Assembly (NCBI RefSeq): GCF_009925085.1 | Contig: NZ_JAABNR010000006.1 | Span: 173,356 to 237,355 of the forward strand | Reading direction: 5' to 3' | Length of the DNA: 64,000 nt | Origin: Stagnihabitans tardus | GTDB lineage: Bacteria > Pseudomonadota > Alphaproteobacteria > Rhodobacterales > Rhodobacteraceae | Part shown: piece by piece, positions 42,607 to 51,740 of the stretch | How the letters are laid out: each line of letters begins with the position of its first letter | Position numbering within the stretch: the first letter of the stretch is position 1 | Translations under genes and position numbers: made by a program | The notes under the pieces: generated by a model | Seen by the model: the letters and a program-made list of their open reading frames with translations, nothing else | What the model was told of the DNA's origin: nothing | Database searches by the model: none

Positions 42607-43361
42607 TCGCCCTTCCGTTTCAGATAGATGGGGGCAAAGGTCTCGCCCTGGCGCAGGTCGACCTGGCCGCGCTTGGCCATCTCGAGGATCGCCGCGAAAT
42701 GGGCGGCCATGGCGGAGCGGCGGCGCGAGGGCTCCTCGCCCCAGCCCTCGGGCAGGAAAGAGGTCAGGTCGGCCCAGGCGCCCATGTAACCGATGAGGCC
42801 CCGCATCCGGTCCAAAGCCTGTTCCATCGTGTAGACATTGTGGCGGTCGAAAGCGTAAGGTCTAAACTCGTCGCGGGTCCTGATGCGGGCATAGGCGCGC
42901 ATCAGGTCCAGGAGGCTCGCCTCCCATTGCACGGTGCGCAAATGCGCCAGGGCCTCGGGCGCGCCACGGGGGAAGAAGTCGCGCATTTTCTGGTCGCGGG
43001 CCATCAGCCGGGCAGCGGCCTCGCGCATGGCTTGCAACCGCTCCAGCTGAAAGGCCAGGTGAAGGGCGAGGTCTTCGGCGCTTGGGCCCTCTTCGGTCGG
43101 GTCGGGGGGCAGCAGCAGACGGGATTTCAGATAGGCGAGCCAGGCGGCCATGACGAGGTAATCGGCGGCAAGCTCGATGCGCAAAGCCCGGGCCTTTTCG
43201 ACGAAGCGCAGGTATTGTTCGGCGAGGCCCAGGACCGAGACCCGGCGCAAATCGACCTTCTGGCTGCGCGAGAGCGTCAGGAGGAGGTCGAGCGGGCCTT
43301 CAAAGCCCTCGACATCGACGATCAGCGCATCTTCGGGTTCGAAGTCGTCAGTTGGGGCCAT
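42603..43361 (-). CDS. scpA: segregation and condensation protein A
   Basis: The kleisin subunit linking SMC to ScpB. The product of 252 residues carries the ScpA opening VEGFEGPLDLLLTLSRSQKV, DYLVMAAWLAYLKSRLLLPP and a C-terminal winged helix with FAAILEMAKRGQVDLRQ. Two starts are possible: 43361 (MAPTDDFEP) or 43370 (MRFMAPTDD). Both lie inside the 3' end of nagZ, giving an overlap of 14 or 23 bp. The longer frame is rejected. Confidence 0.95.
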   Translation of the reverse strand: MAPTDDFEPEDALIVDVEGFEGPLDLLLTLSRSQKVDLRRVSVLGLAEQYLRFVEKARALRIELAADYLVMAAWLAYLKSRLLLPPDPTEEGPSAEDLALHLAFQLERLQAMREAAARLMARDQKMRDFFPRGAPEALAHLRTVQWEASLLDLMRAYARIRTRDEFRPYAFDRHNVYTMEQALDRMRGLIGYMGAWADLTSFLPEGWGEEPSRRRSAMAAHFAAILEMAKRGQVDLRQGETFAPIYLKRKGE

Positions 43362-44361
43362 GAAACGCATCCGGCATGATGGCGCGAAGGTCGCGCTCTG
43401 CCTGTCGGATGTCAACCGATGCCTTGGGACGATTGGCGATGACCTTCTCGGCGCGGGCACGCGCTTGGGCGGTCATCTCGCCCGCCTCATGCGCCACGGC
43501 CTGCATTTCCGCAAGCACGCCCTTGCAGTGCAAGGCGATATCGACGCCCGCATCGATGCTGGCGCGGGTGCGCTGACCAAGGTCGCCCTTCAAGGCCTGC
43601 ATGTTCAGATCGTCGGTCATCAGAAGGCCCTGAAAGCCGATCTCCTCGCGGATCGCCCGGATCATGGCGGGGGATTGCGTGGCGGGGCGCTCCCCGTCCC
43701 AGGCGGTAAAGACCAGATGCGCGGTCATGGCCATGGGCAGGTCGCGCCACGCCCGGAAGGGGGCGAAGTCATGGGCATTCACCTCCTCGCGGGAGGCGGT
43801 GACGGTGGGGAGCTCGTGGTGGGTGTCGACCTCTGACCTTCCATGGCCGGGGAGGTGCTTCATCACCGGCATCACGCCCGCCATGAGAAGCCCATCGGCC
43901 ACGGCACGGCCCAAGCGCGCGACGGTGGCGGGGTCGGAGCCATAGCAGCGGTTCTTCAGGAAAGGATGGGTTTTCCCGGTGATCAGGTCGCCCACCGGAG
44001 CGCAATCGGCGTCGATGCCGACATCCAGCAATTCCGCGCCCAGGATCGCATAGCGCAGGCGCAAGGCCTCTTCGGCGCGGGGGCCTGCGGCGGTCACGAA
44101 ATCCAGGGGCGGGGTCCATTCGCGCCAATGGGGCGCGCGCAGGCGCTGGACGCGGCCGCCCTCCTGGTCCACCAGGATGGGCGCATCGCGGCCCACGGCC
44201 TCACGCAGAGAGGCGGTCAGGCGGCGGACCTGGTCAGGGCTCTCGACATTGCGGGCGAAGAGGATGAAGCCGAAAGGGTCGAAGTCGCGGAAGAAGGCGG
44301 CCTCATCGGCCCCAAGGACCATGCCCTCGCAGCCGAAGATCGCAGCACCCTTGCCGATCAC
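43348..44361 (-). CDS. nagZ: beta-N-acetylhexosaminidase (peptidoglycan recycling)
   Basis: The 337-residue product is a glycoside hydrolase family 3 enzyme that removes N-acetylglucosamine from anhydromuropeptides in the cytoplasm. It shows DPFGFILFARNVESPDQVRR, VDQEGGRVQRLRAPHWREWT, the catalytic loop KHLPGHGRSEVDTHHELP and TDDLNMQALKG. It is between the SPOR protein (4-bp overlap) and scpA in one operon. Confidence 0.96.
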   Translation of the reverse strand: MIGKGAAIFGCEGMVLGADEAAFFRDFDPFGFILFARNVESPDQVRRLTASLREAVGRDAPILVDQEGGRVQRLRAPHWREWTPPLDFVTAAGPRAEEALRLRYAILGAELLDVGIDADCAPVGDLITGKTHPFLKNRCYGSDPATVARLGRAVADGLLMAGVMPVMKHLPGHGRSEVDTHHELPTVTASREEVNAHDFAPFRAWRDLPMAMTAHLVFTAWDGERPATQSPAMIRAIREEIGFQGLLMTDDLNMQALKGDLGQRTRASIDAGVDIALHCKGVLAEMQAVAHEAGEMTAQARARAEKVIANRPKASVDIRQAERDLRAIMPDAFHGPN

Positions 44362-45278
44362 TTCTTCACCACCGGGATACAGTCGGTGACATTGGACGGC
44401 AGACCCTTGCAGAACTCCCGCGCCTCATCCAGCGAGGCGTAACCTTCCGCCCGCAGGCGATAAAAGTTGCGCCCGCCCGATTGCGCGGCCTCGATCATGG
44501 GCGTCAGGTCGCCCATGACCTCGGGGAAGGAGGCCAAGAGAACGCCGTAACGGTCGCGCGCCGCCTCGGGGGTCTCGAAGACGCCGAACTGCACGAGCGG
44601 CGTGCCGGTTGGGATGGCTGCGGCCTCGATCGTCTGGAAGTCAGCCGGAACCGGGGAGGGCTCGCTTTCGCCCGAGACGGTCTGCACGGCCTTGAGCTGC
44701 ATCCCGCCACCCAGGGCCTGGGGCCGCGCGGCAGGGCGCAGCGAGACGCGGATCACGTTGGGATTGTCCAGCACCGAGCCATCGGGCTTCATGAAATCCT
44801 GGTCGGGGGTCGGTGCGGCCGGGTCGATCAGGGCCATCTCCAGCGAAGAGGCGTTCTCGGGATCGGCCAGCATCAGGCGCGGCTGCACGGCGGGGACCTC
44901 TTCGGCGAGGACAGGCGCCGCGTCCTCGGGCATCAGATCGGCTGCGGCGGGGGCCAGGGTGATCTCTTCGGCCTGGGGCACGGGCGAGCCCATGGCGGCC
45001 ACGGCATTCACGGTCAGCCCCTGGTTCAGCGCCTGTTGCCCGCCCGGATCGGCCGGGGAGATTCGCATCGCCCCCGCCATGGCGCGCATCACCGGAACCC
45101 CGGTCACATCGCGCACGGCCAGCTGATAGCCCCAGACGCCAAGCCCCAGGATCAGCGCCACCGACGAGACCGCGCCCGCGATATGGACCCAGCGCCGGGC
45201 CTTGTCGCCAAGCGCGCCAAGGCCCGCAGATTGCGGCTGGTCATAGCCTTCGAACTGGTCGAAATCGTAATCCGCCAT
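44358..45278 (-). CDS. SPOR-domain membrane protein
   Basis: The start at 45278 (MADYDFDQFEGYDQPQSAG) follows GAGGTGAGG. The 306-residue protein has one membrane helix (GAVSSVALILGLGVWGYQLA) and a proline/alanine-rich periplasmic linker. A C-terminal SPOR domain follows (LVQFGVFETPEAARDRYGVL, NFYRLRAEGYASLDEAREFC). SPOR domains bind glycan strands stripped of side peptides at the division site. It lies downstream of argS with 98 bp between. Confidence 0.92.
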   Translation of the reverse strand: MADYDFDQFEGYDQPQSAGLGALGDKARRWVHIAGAVSSVALILGLGVWGYQLAVRDVTGVPVMRAMAGAMRISPADPGGQQALNQGLTVNAVAAMGSPVPQAEEITLAPAAADLMPEDAAPVLAEEVPAVQPRLMLADPENASSLEMALIDPAAPTPDQDFMKPDGSVLDNPNVIRVSLRPAARPQALGGGMQLKAVQTVSGESEPSPVPADFQTIEAAAIPTGTPLVQFGVFETPEAARDRYGVLLASFPEVMGDLTPMIEAAQSGGRNFYRLRAEGYASLDEAREFCKGLPSNVTDCIPVVKK

Positions 45279-45376
45279 ATGCCTCACCTCGCGGAGGCGA
45301 TACATGCCGCCCCCTGTCTGACTGCTCTGTTACCCCCTTGCCCGGGGGGGTTGGTCTTGTCGGTCGGGGCGGCTTG

Positions 45377-47119
45377 TTACCGCATTTCCTCGACCGGTTT
45401 GACGCCAAGGATAGCGAGACCGTTGGAAATCACAACGCCCGTCGCACGCGCCAGCGCAATTTTCGCCTGGGTTGTGGCTTTGTCGTCCTGCACGAAGCGC
45501 AGCGAGACATCGTCATTGCCCTTGTTCCACAGGCCATGAAGCTCTGACGCCAGCTCGTAAAGATAGAAGGCGATGCGGTGCGGCTCGTTGCCCTTGGCGG
45601 CGATCTCCACCTCGCGCGGGAATTCGGCGATGGCTTGCGCCATGTCGATTTCAGCCGGATGGGTCAGGATCGAAAGGTCGGCCTTGGCCAGGGTGGCGTC
45701 CGAGACGTCGATTCCCGCCTCACGCGCCTTGCGCAGGACCGAGTTGATCCGGGCATTGGCGTATTGGACGTAGAAGACCGGGTTGTCCTTGGACTGCTCC
45801 AGCACCTTGGCGAAGTCGAAATCCAGGGCCACGTCGTTCTTGCGCGTCAGCATGATGAAGCGGGTGACATCGGCCCCCGCCTCGTTGACCACGTCGCGGA
45901 GGGTCACGAAGGTCCCTGCCCGCTTGGACATCTTGAAGGGCTCGCCGTTCTTGTAAAGCTTCACGAGCTGGATCAGCTTGATATCCAGCGGCACCCGGGC
46001 GTTGGACAGCGCCGCAACGGCGGCCTTCATGCGCTTGACATAGCCGCCATGGTCGGCGCCGAAAATGTCGATCAGCTCGTCAAAGCCGCGTTGGACCTTG
46101 TCGAAGTGATAGGCGATATCGGGGGCGAAATAGGTCCAGGAGCCGTCGGATTTCATCACCGGGCGGTCGACGTCATCCCCATGCGCCGTCGAGCGGAAGA
46201 GGGTCTGGACCCGGGGCTCCCAGTCTTCGGGCGTCTTGCCCTTGGGCGGTTCCAGCACGCCTTCATAGATCAGGTCATGGTCGCGGAGCGTCTGGATCGC
46301 GGCCTCGATCTTGCCGGTGCCGTAAAGCGCCTTTTCGCTGGAATAGACATCCATCTGGACGCCGAGAAGGGCCAAGTCCGAGCGGATCTCGGCCATCATC
46401 AGCTCGGTCGCGATCTCGCGGATCTGGGCGAGCCAGGCTTCCTCGGGCTGGTTCAGAAGGCTGTCGCCGAAGCGGGCCTTCAGCGCCTCACCCACGGGGA
46501 TGAGGTAATCGCCGGGGTAGAGGCCTTCGCGGATTTCCGGGGAGAGGCCATTGGCCTCGCGGTAACGCTCATAGGCGGAGCGCGCCAGCACATCGACCTG
46601 CGCGCCGCCGTCGTTGATGTAATATTCGCGGGTGACGTCATAGCCCGCAAAGGCCAGGAGGTTGGACAGCGCATCGCCCACCACCGCGCCGCGCACATGG
46701 CCCACATGCATGGGGCCAGTCGGGTTGGCCGAGACGAATTCGACATTGACGCGGCGGCCCGCGCCCAGGGTCGAGCGGCCGAAGCCCGCGCCCTCGGTCA
46801 GGGCGGAGAGGATCACGTCCTGCCAGACGAGGTCCGAAAGCCGCAGGTTCAGGAAACCGGGGCCTGCGACAGAGGCCTCCTTGATGCGGGGATCGGCGCC
46901 CAAGCGGGCGGCCAGCGCCTCGGCAATGGCGCGGGGGGCGAGGCCCGCAGGCTTGGCCAGCACCATGGCCGCATTGGTCGCCATGTCGCCATGGGCAGGG
47001 TCTCGCGGCGGCTCGACCGCCACATTGGCGAAGTCGAGACCCTGGGGCAGCGCGCCTTCAGCGGTCATCGCGGTCAGTTCGGCCACGACAAGGGCGCGGA
47101 GATCGGCAAAGAGGTTCAT
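45377..47119 (-). CDS. argS: arginyl-tRNA synthetase
   Basis: The start at 47119 gives [17 protein letters not shown]. The 580-residue product has the N-terminal additional domain, the class I HIGH-type motif [20 protein letters not shown] and the KMSKS-type motif [15 protein letters not shown]. An anticodon-binding helical C-terminus ends in [14 protein letters not shown]. It loads arginine onto its tRNA. The upstream open frame is non-coding. Confidence 0.97.
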   Translation of the reverse strand: MNLFADLRALVVAELTAMTAEGALPQGLDFANVAVEPPRDPAHGDMATNAAMVLAKPAGLAPRAIAEALAARLGADPRIKEASVAGPGFLNLRLSDLVWQDVILSALTEGAGFGRSTLGAGRRVNVEFVSANPTGPMHVGHVRGAVVGDALSNLLAFAGYDVTREYYINDGGAQVDVLARSAYERYREANGLSPEIREGLYPGDYLIPVGEALKARFGDSLLNQPEEAWLAQIREIATELMMAEIRSDLALLGVQMDVYSSEKALYGTGKIEAAIQTLRDHDLIYEGVLEPPKGKTPEDWEPRVQTLFRSTAHGDDVDRPVMKSDGSWTYFAPDIAYHFDKVQRGFDELIDIFGADHGGYVKRMKAAVAALSNARVPLDIKLIQLVKLYKNGEPFKMSKRAGTFVTLRDVVNEAGADVTRFIMLTRKNDVALDFDFAKVLEQSKDNPVFYVQYANARINSVLRKAREAGIDVSDATLAKADLSILTHPAEIDMAQAIAEFPREVEIAAKGNEPHRIAFYLYELASELHGLWNKGNDDVSLRFVQDDKATTQAKIALARATGVVISNGLAILGVKPVEEMR

Positions 47120-47226
47120 TTGATCAAGTCCTGTTCTCTTGGGTTCGGGATGCCAGAGGCGGGCCAAGAGGTCAAGGACGGGGCGGGGATTTGGCCGGGG
47201 CCTTGGCGCAGGAAGGAAGAGCCAGA

Positions 47227-47284
47227 GGGGGGCTCGCCCCCCTCCGGACCTCCCCATGAGATTTTTATGCCAAGGTAAACGGGG
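47227..47284 (+). repeat. intergenic repeat R5a, diverged
   Basis: GGGGGGCTCGCCCCCC hairpin followed by a diverged tail (GAGATTTTTATGCCAAGG, then TAAACGGGG). Located upstream of argS. Confidence 0.6.
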
Positions 47285-47317
47285 ATTGGGAGGCTGGTGG
47301 GCTTTTTCGGGCAGAAC

Positions 47318-47420
47318 GGGAGGGTTTCACACCCTCCCCGATCTTTGGCGGCAGACCCCGGGAGGGTTTCACACCCTCCCGGACCCTCCCGCGGGATATT
47401 TGTGAAAAGATGAAAGGGGA
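47318..47420 (+). repeat. intergenic repeat R5b with two hairpin copies
   Basis: The hairpin GGGAGGGT-TTCAC-ACCCTCCC occurs at 47318-47338 and 47360-47380. The usual tail GCGGGATATTTGTGAAAAGA and TGAAAGGGG follow. The hairpin arms differ wholly from those of other copies yet remain complementary. Confidence 0.8.
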
Positions 47421-47473
47421 AAGGCGCGCCGGGGGGGCCGGGCGCGCCTTGGGGGAGATCGGGGCTTCTCGTG

Positions 47474-47503
47474 CCGCCGCGTAGCCCGGGGTATACCCCG
47501 GGG
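47474..47503. repeat. 30-bp repeat with GTATAC palindrome, copy 1
   Basis: CCGCCGCGTAG followed by the perfect palindrome CCCGGGGTATACCCCGGG and one more G. The identical 30 bp occur at 55350-55379. Both copies lie just beyond a minus-strand stop codon (here the holin gene, 11 bp away). Confidence 0.9.
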
Positions 47504-47514
47504 CTGCGGCTGGG

Positions 47515-47952
47515 TCAGGACTTCGGCGGGGTCTGGCGGCGGTAGAAGGCCTCGCGCGAGCCGAAGAAGAGCGTGATGACCGCGCCCGCAAGCCACCAGA
47601 GCGGCTCGGGGATGGCCGAGAGCGCCTCCATCCTTGCCTCGAACCAGGCGGGGGCGATCGCGGCCACGAGGAAAAGCGCCACGGTGGTGAGCGCCAGGAT
47701 CGGGCGCGGCAGGCGGTTCAGTGCGTCGATCAGGTGGTCGTAGCCCGGTTTCGCCTTGGGGCCGACCTGGGGGGCGGGCATGGCCGGGATGGCGCCCGAG
47801 GCCACGGCCTTGTCGAGCTGGGCCGAGAGGAGCTCGGCCGTGGTCTCGATCGTCTGGGCCGCATCTTGCGCCTTGGCGCCCAGCGTGGCGGTCTTTTCGG
47901 CCAGGTCTTCGGCCAGGTCATCGGCCTTGCGGGCCAGGGTGGACAGGTCCAT
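47515..47952 (-). CDS. holin-like membrane protein (GTA lysis type)
   Basis: The start at 47952 (MDLSTLARKADDLAEDLAEK) follows AAGGAG. The 145-residue protein has a helical N-terminal half and two membrane helices in the C-terminal half (PILALTTVALFLVAAIAP and LWWLAGAVITLFFG), ending in a basic tail. This matches the 3TM-type holin family found beside muramidases in Rhodobacterales. It lies 11 bp after the endolysin gene. In Rhodobacter capsulatus a holin/endolysin pair apart from the structural cluster releases gene transfer agents; by analogy this pair may do the same. Confidence 0.75.
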   Translation of the reverse strand: MDLSTLARKADDLAEDLAEKTATLGAKAQDAAQTIETTAELLSAQLDKAVASGAIPAMPAPQVGPKAKPGYDHLIDALNRLPRPILALTTVALFLVAAIAPAWFEARMEALSAIPEPLWWLAGAVITLFFGSREAFYRRQTPPKS

Positions 47953-47963
47953 CGGATGCTCCT

Positions 47964-48575
47964 TCAGTTCCAATGCGCGACGCGGGCGCGGTGTTGATCG
48001 GGGGTCAGGTGCAGGGCGGGAGAGATGAATTCCTCGGCCCTGGTGATCCAGCCGCCCTTGCCGCCGTCCTTGCGGCGGGCGTATTTGCGGCTGGCGGGGC
48101 GGGCATCGGCCAGCGCGTAATAGAAATCGCGCCGCGCCAGGCCATAGGCATCGACGAAGGCGGTGGCGCCCTTGGCCATCTCGGCCCGGGTCGCGGCGAG
48201 GGTCTTCGGGCCCAAAAGCCCGTCGTCGGTGATCTTGTGGCCGCGCTTGATCAGGACGCGCTGCAAGAGCTTGACCGCCATGACCCCGGCATTGACATAC
48301 ATGTCGAAGACCGAAGCCTGCAGCGCGGGCGGCAGGGTGCCCAGCCCCGGGCGGTCGAAATAGCGGGTCAGGAAGATCTCGACGGCCTCGGATTTCTCCA
48401 AAAGGCGCACGTCGGACGGGTCGATGCGCCCGTCGTGGTTCAGGTCGCGACCCAGCGCGCGCATCGTGTGGATCGTCACGCCATACTTGGTCGCCCCGCC
48501 CGGGTCGTCGGGGTCATTCACATAGCCGCCCTCGCGGGCGACGATCTCATTGGCGATGTCTTGAATGGAAAGCAT
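47964..48575 (-). CDS. GH108-family N-acetylmuramidase/endolysin
   Basis: The 203-residue product has the glycoside hydrolase 108 pattern: IVAREGGYVNDPDDPGGATK with the catalytic glutamate, YGVTIHTMRALGRDLN, and a peptidoglycan-binding C-terminal part (ITDDGLLGPKTLAATRA, FYYALADARPASRKYARRK). It cleaves peptidoglycan once it reaches the periplasm. GGGGA precedes the ATG. It has no signal peptide, fitting release through the adjacent holin. A TTAA palindrome lies 40 bp upstream. Confidence 0.9.
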   Translation of the reverse strand: MLSIQDIANEIVAREGGYVNDPDDPGGATKYGVTIHTMRALGRDLNHDGRIDPSDVRLLEKSEAVEIFLTRYFDRPGLGTLPPALQASVFDMYVNAGVMAVKLLQRVLIKRGHKITDDGLLGPKTLAATRAEMAKGATAFVDAYGLARRDFYYALADARPASRKYARRKDGGKGGWITRAEEFISPALHLTPDQHRARVAHWN

Positions 48576-48615
48576 GTCGGTCCCCTTTCGGTTTCCGACA
48601 GGCTGCGACGGGCAG

Positions 48616-48631
48616 GTTAATTTGCGTTAAC
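48616..48631. promoter_or_regulatory. GTTAA-N6-TTAAC palindrome upstream of the lysis genes
   Basis: GTTAA, TTTGCG, TTAAC, 40 bp before the endolysin start. It resembles a CtrA site but has six spacer bases where the consensus has seven. Could be an operator for another regulator. Confidence 0.4.
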
Positions 48632-48683
48632 CGATGCGCGCGGTGGGCGGCTGAAGCACTGCCCGCCCAGGCGGGCGGCGCGC

Positions 48684-49136
48684 CTATTGCGAGGGCGCGA
48701 CGTAGACGCCCTGCTCTTTCAGCGAGTCGATGACTTCCTTGGGCATATAGGTCTCGTCATGCTTGGCGAGGATCTCGGAGGCCACGAAGGTATCGCCCTG
48801 CATCTGCCCCGTGGCCACCACCCCCGCACCCTCGGCGAAGAGGTCGGGCAGGACGCCCTTGAAGGTCACCGGCACGGTCTCGTTGCTGTCGGTCACCTTG
48901 AACGAGACCGTCTCGCCCTGCCCCCGCTGGAGCGACCCGACCTCGACCAGGCCGCCCAGGCGGAAGACCTCGTTCGGAGAGGGCGGCTCGGTCGTCACCT
49001 GGGTGGGCGAGCGGAAGAAGTTGATGCCGTCTTGCATCGCATAGACCATCAGCACCACCGAGGCGATCAGGGCGGCAAAGGTCAAAAGGATGATCTGGAT
49101 GCGGCGGGTCTTCTTCAGCCCCTTCATTCCGGCCAT
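48684..49136 (-). CDS. ccmE: haem chaperone CcmE
   Basis: The 150-residue product has an N-terminal membrane anchor (RIQIILLTFAALIASVVLMV) and the CcmE OB-fold (FRLGGLVEVGSLQRG, VTFKGVLPDLFAEGAGVV). The haem-binding histidine lies in EILAKHDETYMPKEV. CcmE carries haem covalently to the CcmFH ligation complex in the periplasm. Located 13 bp after argC on the same strand; ccmI is elsewhere in this window. Confidence 0.96.
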   Translation of the reverse strand: MAGMKGLKKTRRIQIILLTFAALIASVVLMVYAMQDGINFFRSPTQVTTEPPSPNEVFRLGGLVEVGSLQRGQGETVSFKVTDSNETVPVTFKGVLPDLFAEGAGVVATGQMQGDTFVASEILAKHDETYMPKEVIDSLKEQGVYVAPSQ

Positions 49137-49149
49137 TTGGTCCTCTCAA

Positions 49150-50178
49150 TCACGGGAAGATGGGGGCGAGCGTCAGGCCCATGGTCTCGGGCAGGCCCAG
49201 CATCAGGTTGGCGTTCTGCAGCGCCTGGCCGGAAGAGCCCTTGTTCAGGTTGTCCAGGACCGAAACCACGACGGCGCGCCCCGGAATCCGGTCGCCGATC
49301 ACGCCGAGGTGGCAGTAGTTCGAACCCACGATATCGCGGGTCGAGGGCAGTTGGCCGAAGGGCAGGACTTGCAGGAAGGGCTCGGAAGCGTAAGCGCTTT
49401 CAAGGGTTTGGTGGATGGTCTTCGCGTCGCCCTTGACATAGACCGTGGCGAGGATCCCCCGGTTCATCGGCAGAAGATGGGGCGTGAACTGCACCATGAC
49501 CGGGCGCCCGGCGATCTTGGAGAACTCCTGGTCGAACTCGCCCAGGTGCCGGTGTTTGCCGCCGGCGGAATAGGTATGGGTGCCGCCAGAGAGCTCGGCG
49601 TGAAGCAGCATCTCCTTGGGCGTGCGGCCCGCGCCCGAAACCCCGGCCTTGAGGTCGATCAGGATGTCGTCGAGGTCGATCACCCCCGCGGCAATCAGCG
49701 GACGCAGCGCGAATTGACCCGTGGCCGCATTGCAGCCCGTGCCCGCCACCAGCCGCGCCGATGCGATCTCGGAGCGGTAGAACTCGGTCAGGCCATAGAC
49801 GGCCTCGGCCTGCAGATCGAGCGCTTTATGCGGCGCACCATACCACTTTTCATAGGCCGCCGCATCCCGCAGCCGGAAATCAGCGGAGAGGTCGACGATC
49901 TTCAGGTTGCGCGGCAGGGCCGAGATGACCTCTTGCGTCGTGCCATGCGGCAGCGCGCAGAAGCAGAGGTCGACCTGGCTGAAGTCGATCTCGTCGATCT
50001 TGCAGAGCCGCGGCAGGTCAAGGTGGCGCAGGAAGGGAAAGACCTCGGCCATAGCCATCCCCGCCTTGCGATCGGCCGAGAGCGCGGTGATCGTCATGTC
50101 GGGATGAGTGGCGATCAGGCGGACCAGCTCTGCCCCGGTATAGCCCGAGGCGCCGAGGATGGCGATGCGGTGGGTCAT
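49150..50178 (-). CDS. argC: N-acetyl-gamma-glutamyl-phosphate reductase
   Basis: The start at 50178 follows AAGGAG and gives [20 protein letters not shown] with the NADP-binding motif. The 342-residue product has [10 protein letters not shown], the catalytic cysteine in [17 protein letters not shown] and [11 protein letters not shown]. It reduces N-acetylglutamyl phosphate in arginine synthesis. argC precedes ccmE by 13 bp. Confidence 0.96.
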   Translation of the reverse strand: MTHRIAILGASGYTGAELVRLIATHPDMTITALSADRKAGMAMAEVFPFLRHLDLPRLCKIDEIDFSQVDLCFCALPHGTTQEVISALPRNLKIVDLSADFRLRDAAAYEKWYGAPHKALDLQAEAVYGLTEFYRSEIASARLVAGTGCNAATGQFALRPLIAAGVIDLDDILIDLKAGVSGAGRTPKEMLLHAELSGGTHTYSAGGKHRHLGEFDQEFSKIAGRPVMVQFTPHLLPMNRGILATVYVKGDAKTIHQTLESAYASEPFLQVLPFGQLPSTRDIVGSNYCHLGVIGDRIPGRAVVVSVLDNLNKGSSGQALQNANLMLGLPETMGLTLAPIFP

Positions 50179-50236
50179 GTCGGCTCCTTCTGCGCTTTGG
50201 GCCCTCATGTGGCGCCAAGACCCCTGCGATGCAAGC

Positions 50237-51103
50237 CTATTCTTGGGACTTTGGCGGGGTCCGGCCCAGGGTCGCGAAGAAGTGTGTCACCCCCGCGACA
50301 AGGATGACCGCGCCGCCGATCAGCGTGGGGGTGGGTGGAAGCTCGCCGAGGCCCGCCAGCACCCAAAGCGGCGCAAAGACGGCACCCATCAGCCCCAGAA
50401 GCCCCGCCTCCGCCGCCGTGACGCGCGAGACGGCGGAGAAGATCAGGATATTGCCGAGGCCGAGTTGCAGGAAGCCCAGGGTGGTCAAGACCGCCCAATC
50501 CGGCGCGGAAAGGGCGCCGAAGCTCGCAAAGGGCAAGGCGAGGAGGCCCGAGCCCAGGACCGTGGCGGTGATCAGCGGCAGGACCTCGATCTGCGGTGCG
50601 CGGCGCAGGATCAGGACATTGGCGCAGTAGCCCAGCACCACGACCAGGGCCAGGACATCGCCCAGGTTCACCCCCTTGAGCCCGCCCGAGACCATGATCG
50701 CAATGCCAAGGAGCCCCGCGAGGGCGGCGATCAGCGTGGGCCGGTCGGGGCGCTCTTTCAGGAAGCCCCAGGCGAGGAGCGCCGCGATGAAGGGGGCGGT
50801 CGCGAAGATCATGAAGAAATTCGCGGGCGAGGTGAATTTCAGCGAGAGGACATTCAGCACCATCCCGGCCGAATTCATCACCGCAAAGCCAAGGCCCCAG
50901 GGACCGATGGCCCTCAGCGCCGCAAAGGGGCGGCCCCGGGTGACCAGCGCCAGGACGGCGAAGAGGAAGCCAAAGGCCAAGAAGCCCCGCGCCGAGGCCG
51001 TGGTGAAGCCATCGGCCGTGGTCAGGCGGGTGAGGAGACCGGAGGAACTGTCCACCGCAGAGCCCGCGAGGAGAAGGAGGAGGCCGTTTCGGTTGCGGGT
51101 CAT
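50237..51103 (-). CDS. EamA/DMT-family transporter
   Basis: The start at 51103 ([20 protein letters not shown]) is followed by a 288-residue protein with about ten membrane helices in two EamA repeats ([39 protein letters not shown]). The longer frame runs through the intergenic repeats. Substrate unknown. 58 bp separate it from argC downstream. Confidence 0.9.
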   Translation of the reverse strand: MTRNRNGLLLLLAGSAVDSSSGLLTRLTTADGFTTASARGFLAFGFLFAVLALVTRGRPFAALRAIGPWGLGFAVMNSAGMVLNVLSLKFTSPANFFMIFATAPFIAALLAWGFLKERPDRPTLIAALAGLLGIAIMVSGGLKGVNLGDVLALVVVLGYCANVLILRRAPQIEVLPLITATVLGSGLLALPFASFGALSAPDWAVLTTLGFLQLGLGNILIFSAVSRVTAAEAGLLGLMGAVFAPLWVLAGLGELPPTPTLIGGAVILVAGVTHFFATLGRTPPKSQE

Positions 51104-51138
51104 CAGGGCCTCTCGAGCGGGTTTCTTCTCCGGGCAGG

Positions 51139-51267
51139 CGGGGGGCTGCCGCCCCCCGCACCCCCTGCCCAAAGGGGAGCCATGCCGCTGGCTTCTCGGA
51201 CCAGTGGCGAAGCCAGCGGCAAACCCCTTTGGAAACCCCGTGGATATTTGGGAAAAGATGAAAGGGG
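51139..51267 (+). repeat. intergenic hairpin repeat R6, long form
   Basis: GGGGGGCTGCCGCCCCCC, outer arms CCAAAGGGG and CCCCTTTGG, inner 12-bp arms GCCGCTGGCTTC (51184-51195) and GAAGCCAGCGGC (51209-51220), tail GTGGATATTTGGGAAAAGAT, then GAAAGGGG. Confidence 0.9.
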
Positions 51268-51349
51268 AAGGGGGAGGATCAGGGAGAGGTCTTGCGGCGT
51301 GCGGGGGCGGCAAGGCGGCGCCGGGAGCGGTTTTTTCTTCGGCCAAGCT

Positions 51350-51438
51350 GGGGGCTGCCGCCCCCCGCACCCCCCGCCTCAAGGGGAGCACGCTCCCCTT
51401 GAGAAACCCCGTGGATATTTGGGCCAAGCTGAAAGGGG
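51350..51438 (+). repeat. intergenic hairpin repeat R7, short form
   Basis: GGGGGCTGCCGCCCCC, arms CTCAAGGGGAGC and GCTCCCCTTGAG around AC, tail CCCCGTGGATATTTGGGCCA, AGCTGAAAGGGG. Confidence 0.9.
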
Positions 51439-51502
51439 AAAATGTGACGAGAGATATTCCGGGGAGGTCTGAAGGGCCCCTTGGGTCCCTCGAGGCGGGG
51501 TC

Positions 51503-51627
51503 AGGGGCGCGGCAGCCCCGGCACCCGCCTTAAGGGGAGCCATGCCGCTGGCTTCTCGGACCAGTGACGAAACCAGCGGCAAACCCCTTGAGAAACCCCG
51601 TGGATATTTGGGCCAAGCTGAAAGGGG
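51503..51627 (+). repeat. intergenic hairpin repeat R8, long form
   Basis: Outer arms CTTAAGGGG and CCCCTTGAG (one G-U pair), inner arms GCCGCTGGCTTC and GAAACCAGCGGC (one mismatch), tail CCCCGTGGATATTTGGGCCA, AGCTGAAAGGGG. R6, R7 and R8 fill most of the 640-bp gap between the EamA gene and the DUF1684 gene. Confidence 0.88.
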
Positions 51628-51740
51628 AATGCCAGACAAGCATGTGCCCAAGCATAAATGGAGGGGGTCCGGGGGAGGCCCTGGCCTTCCCCGGGCGGGG
51701 GGCTCGGGGCGGGCCCGCGGCCCCCCGAACTTGGGGCGGC

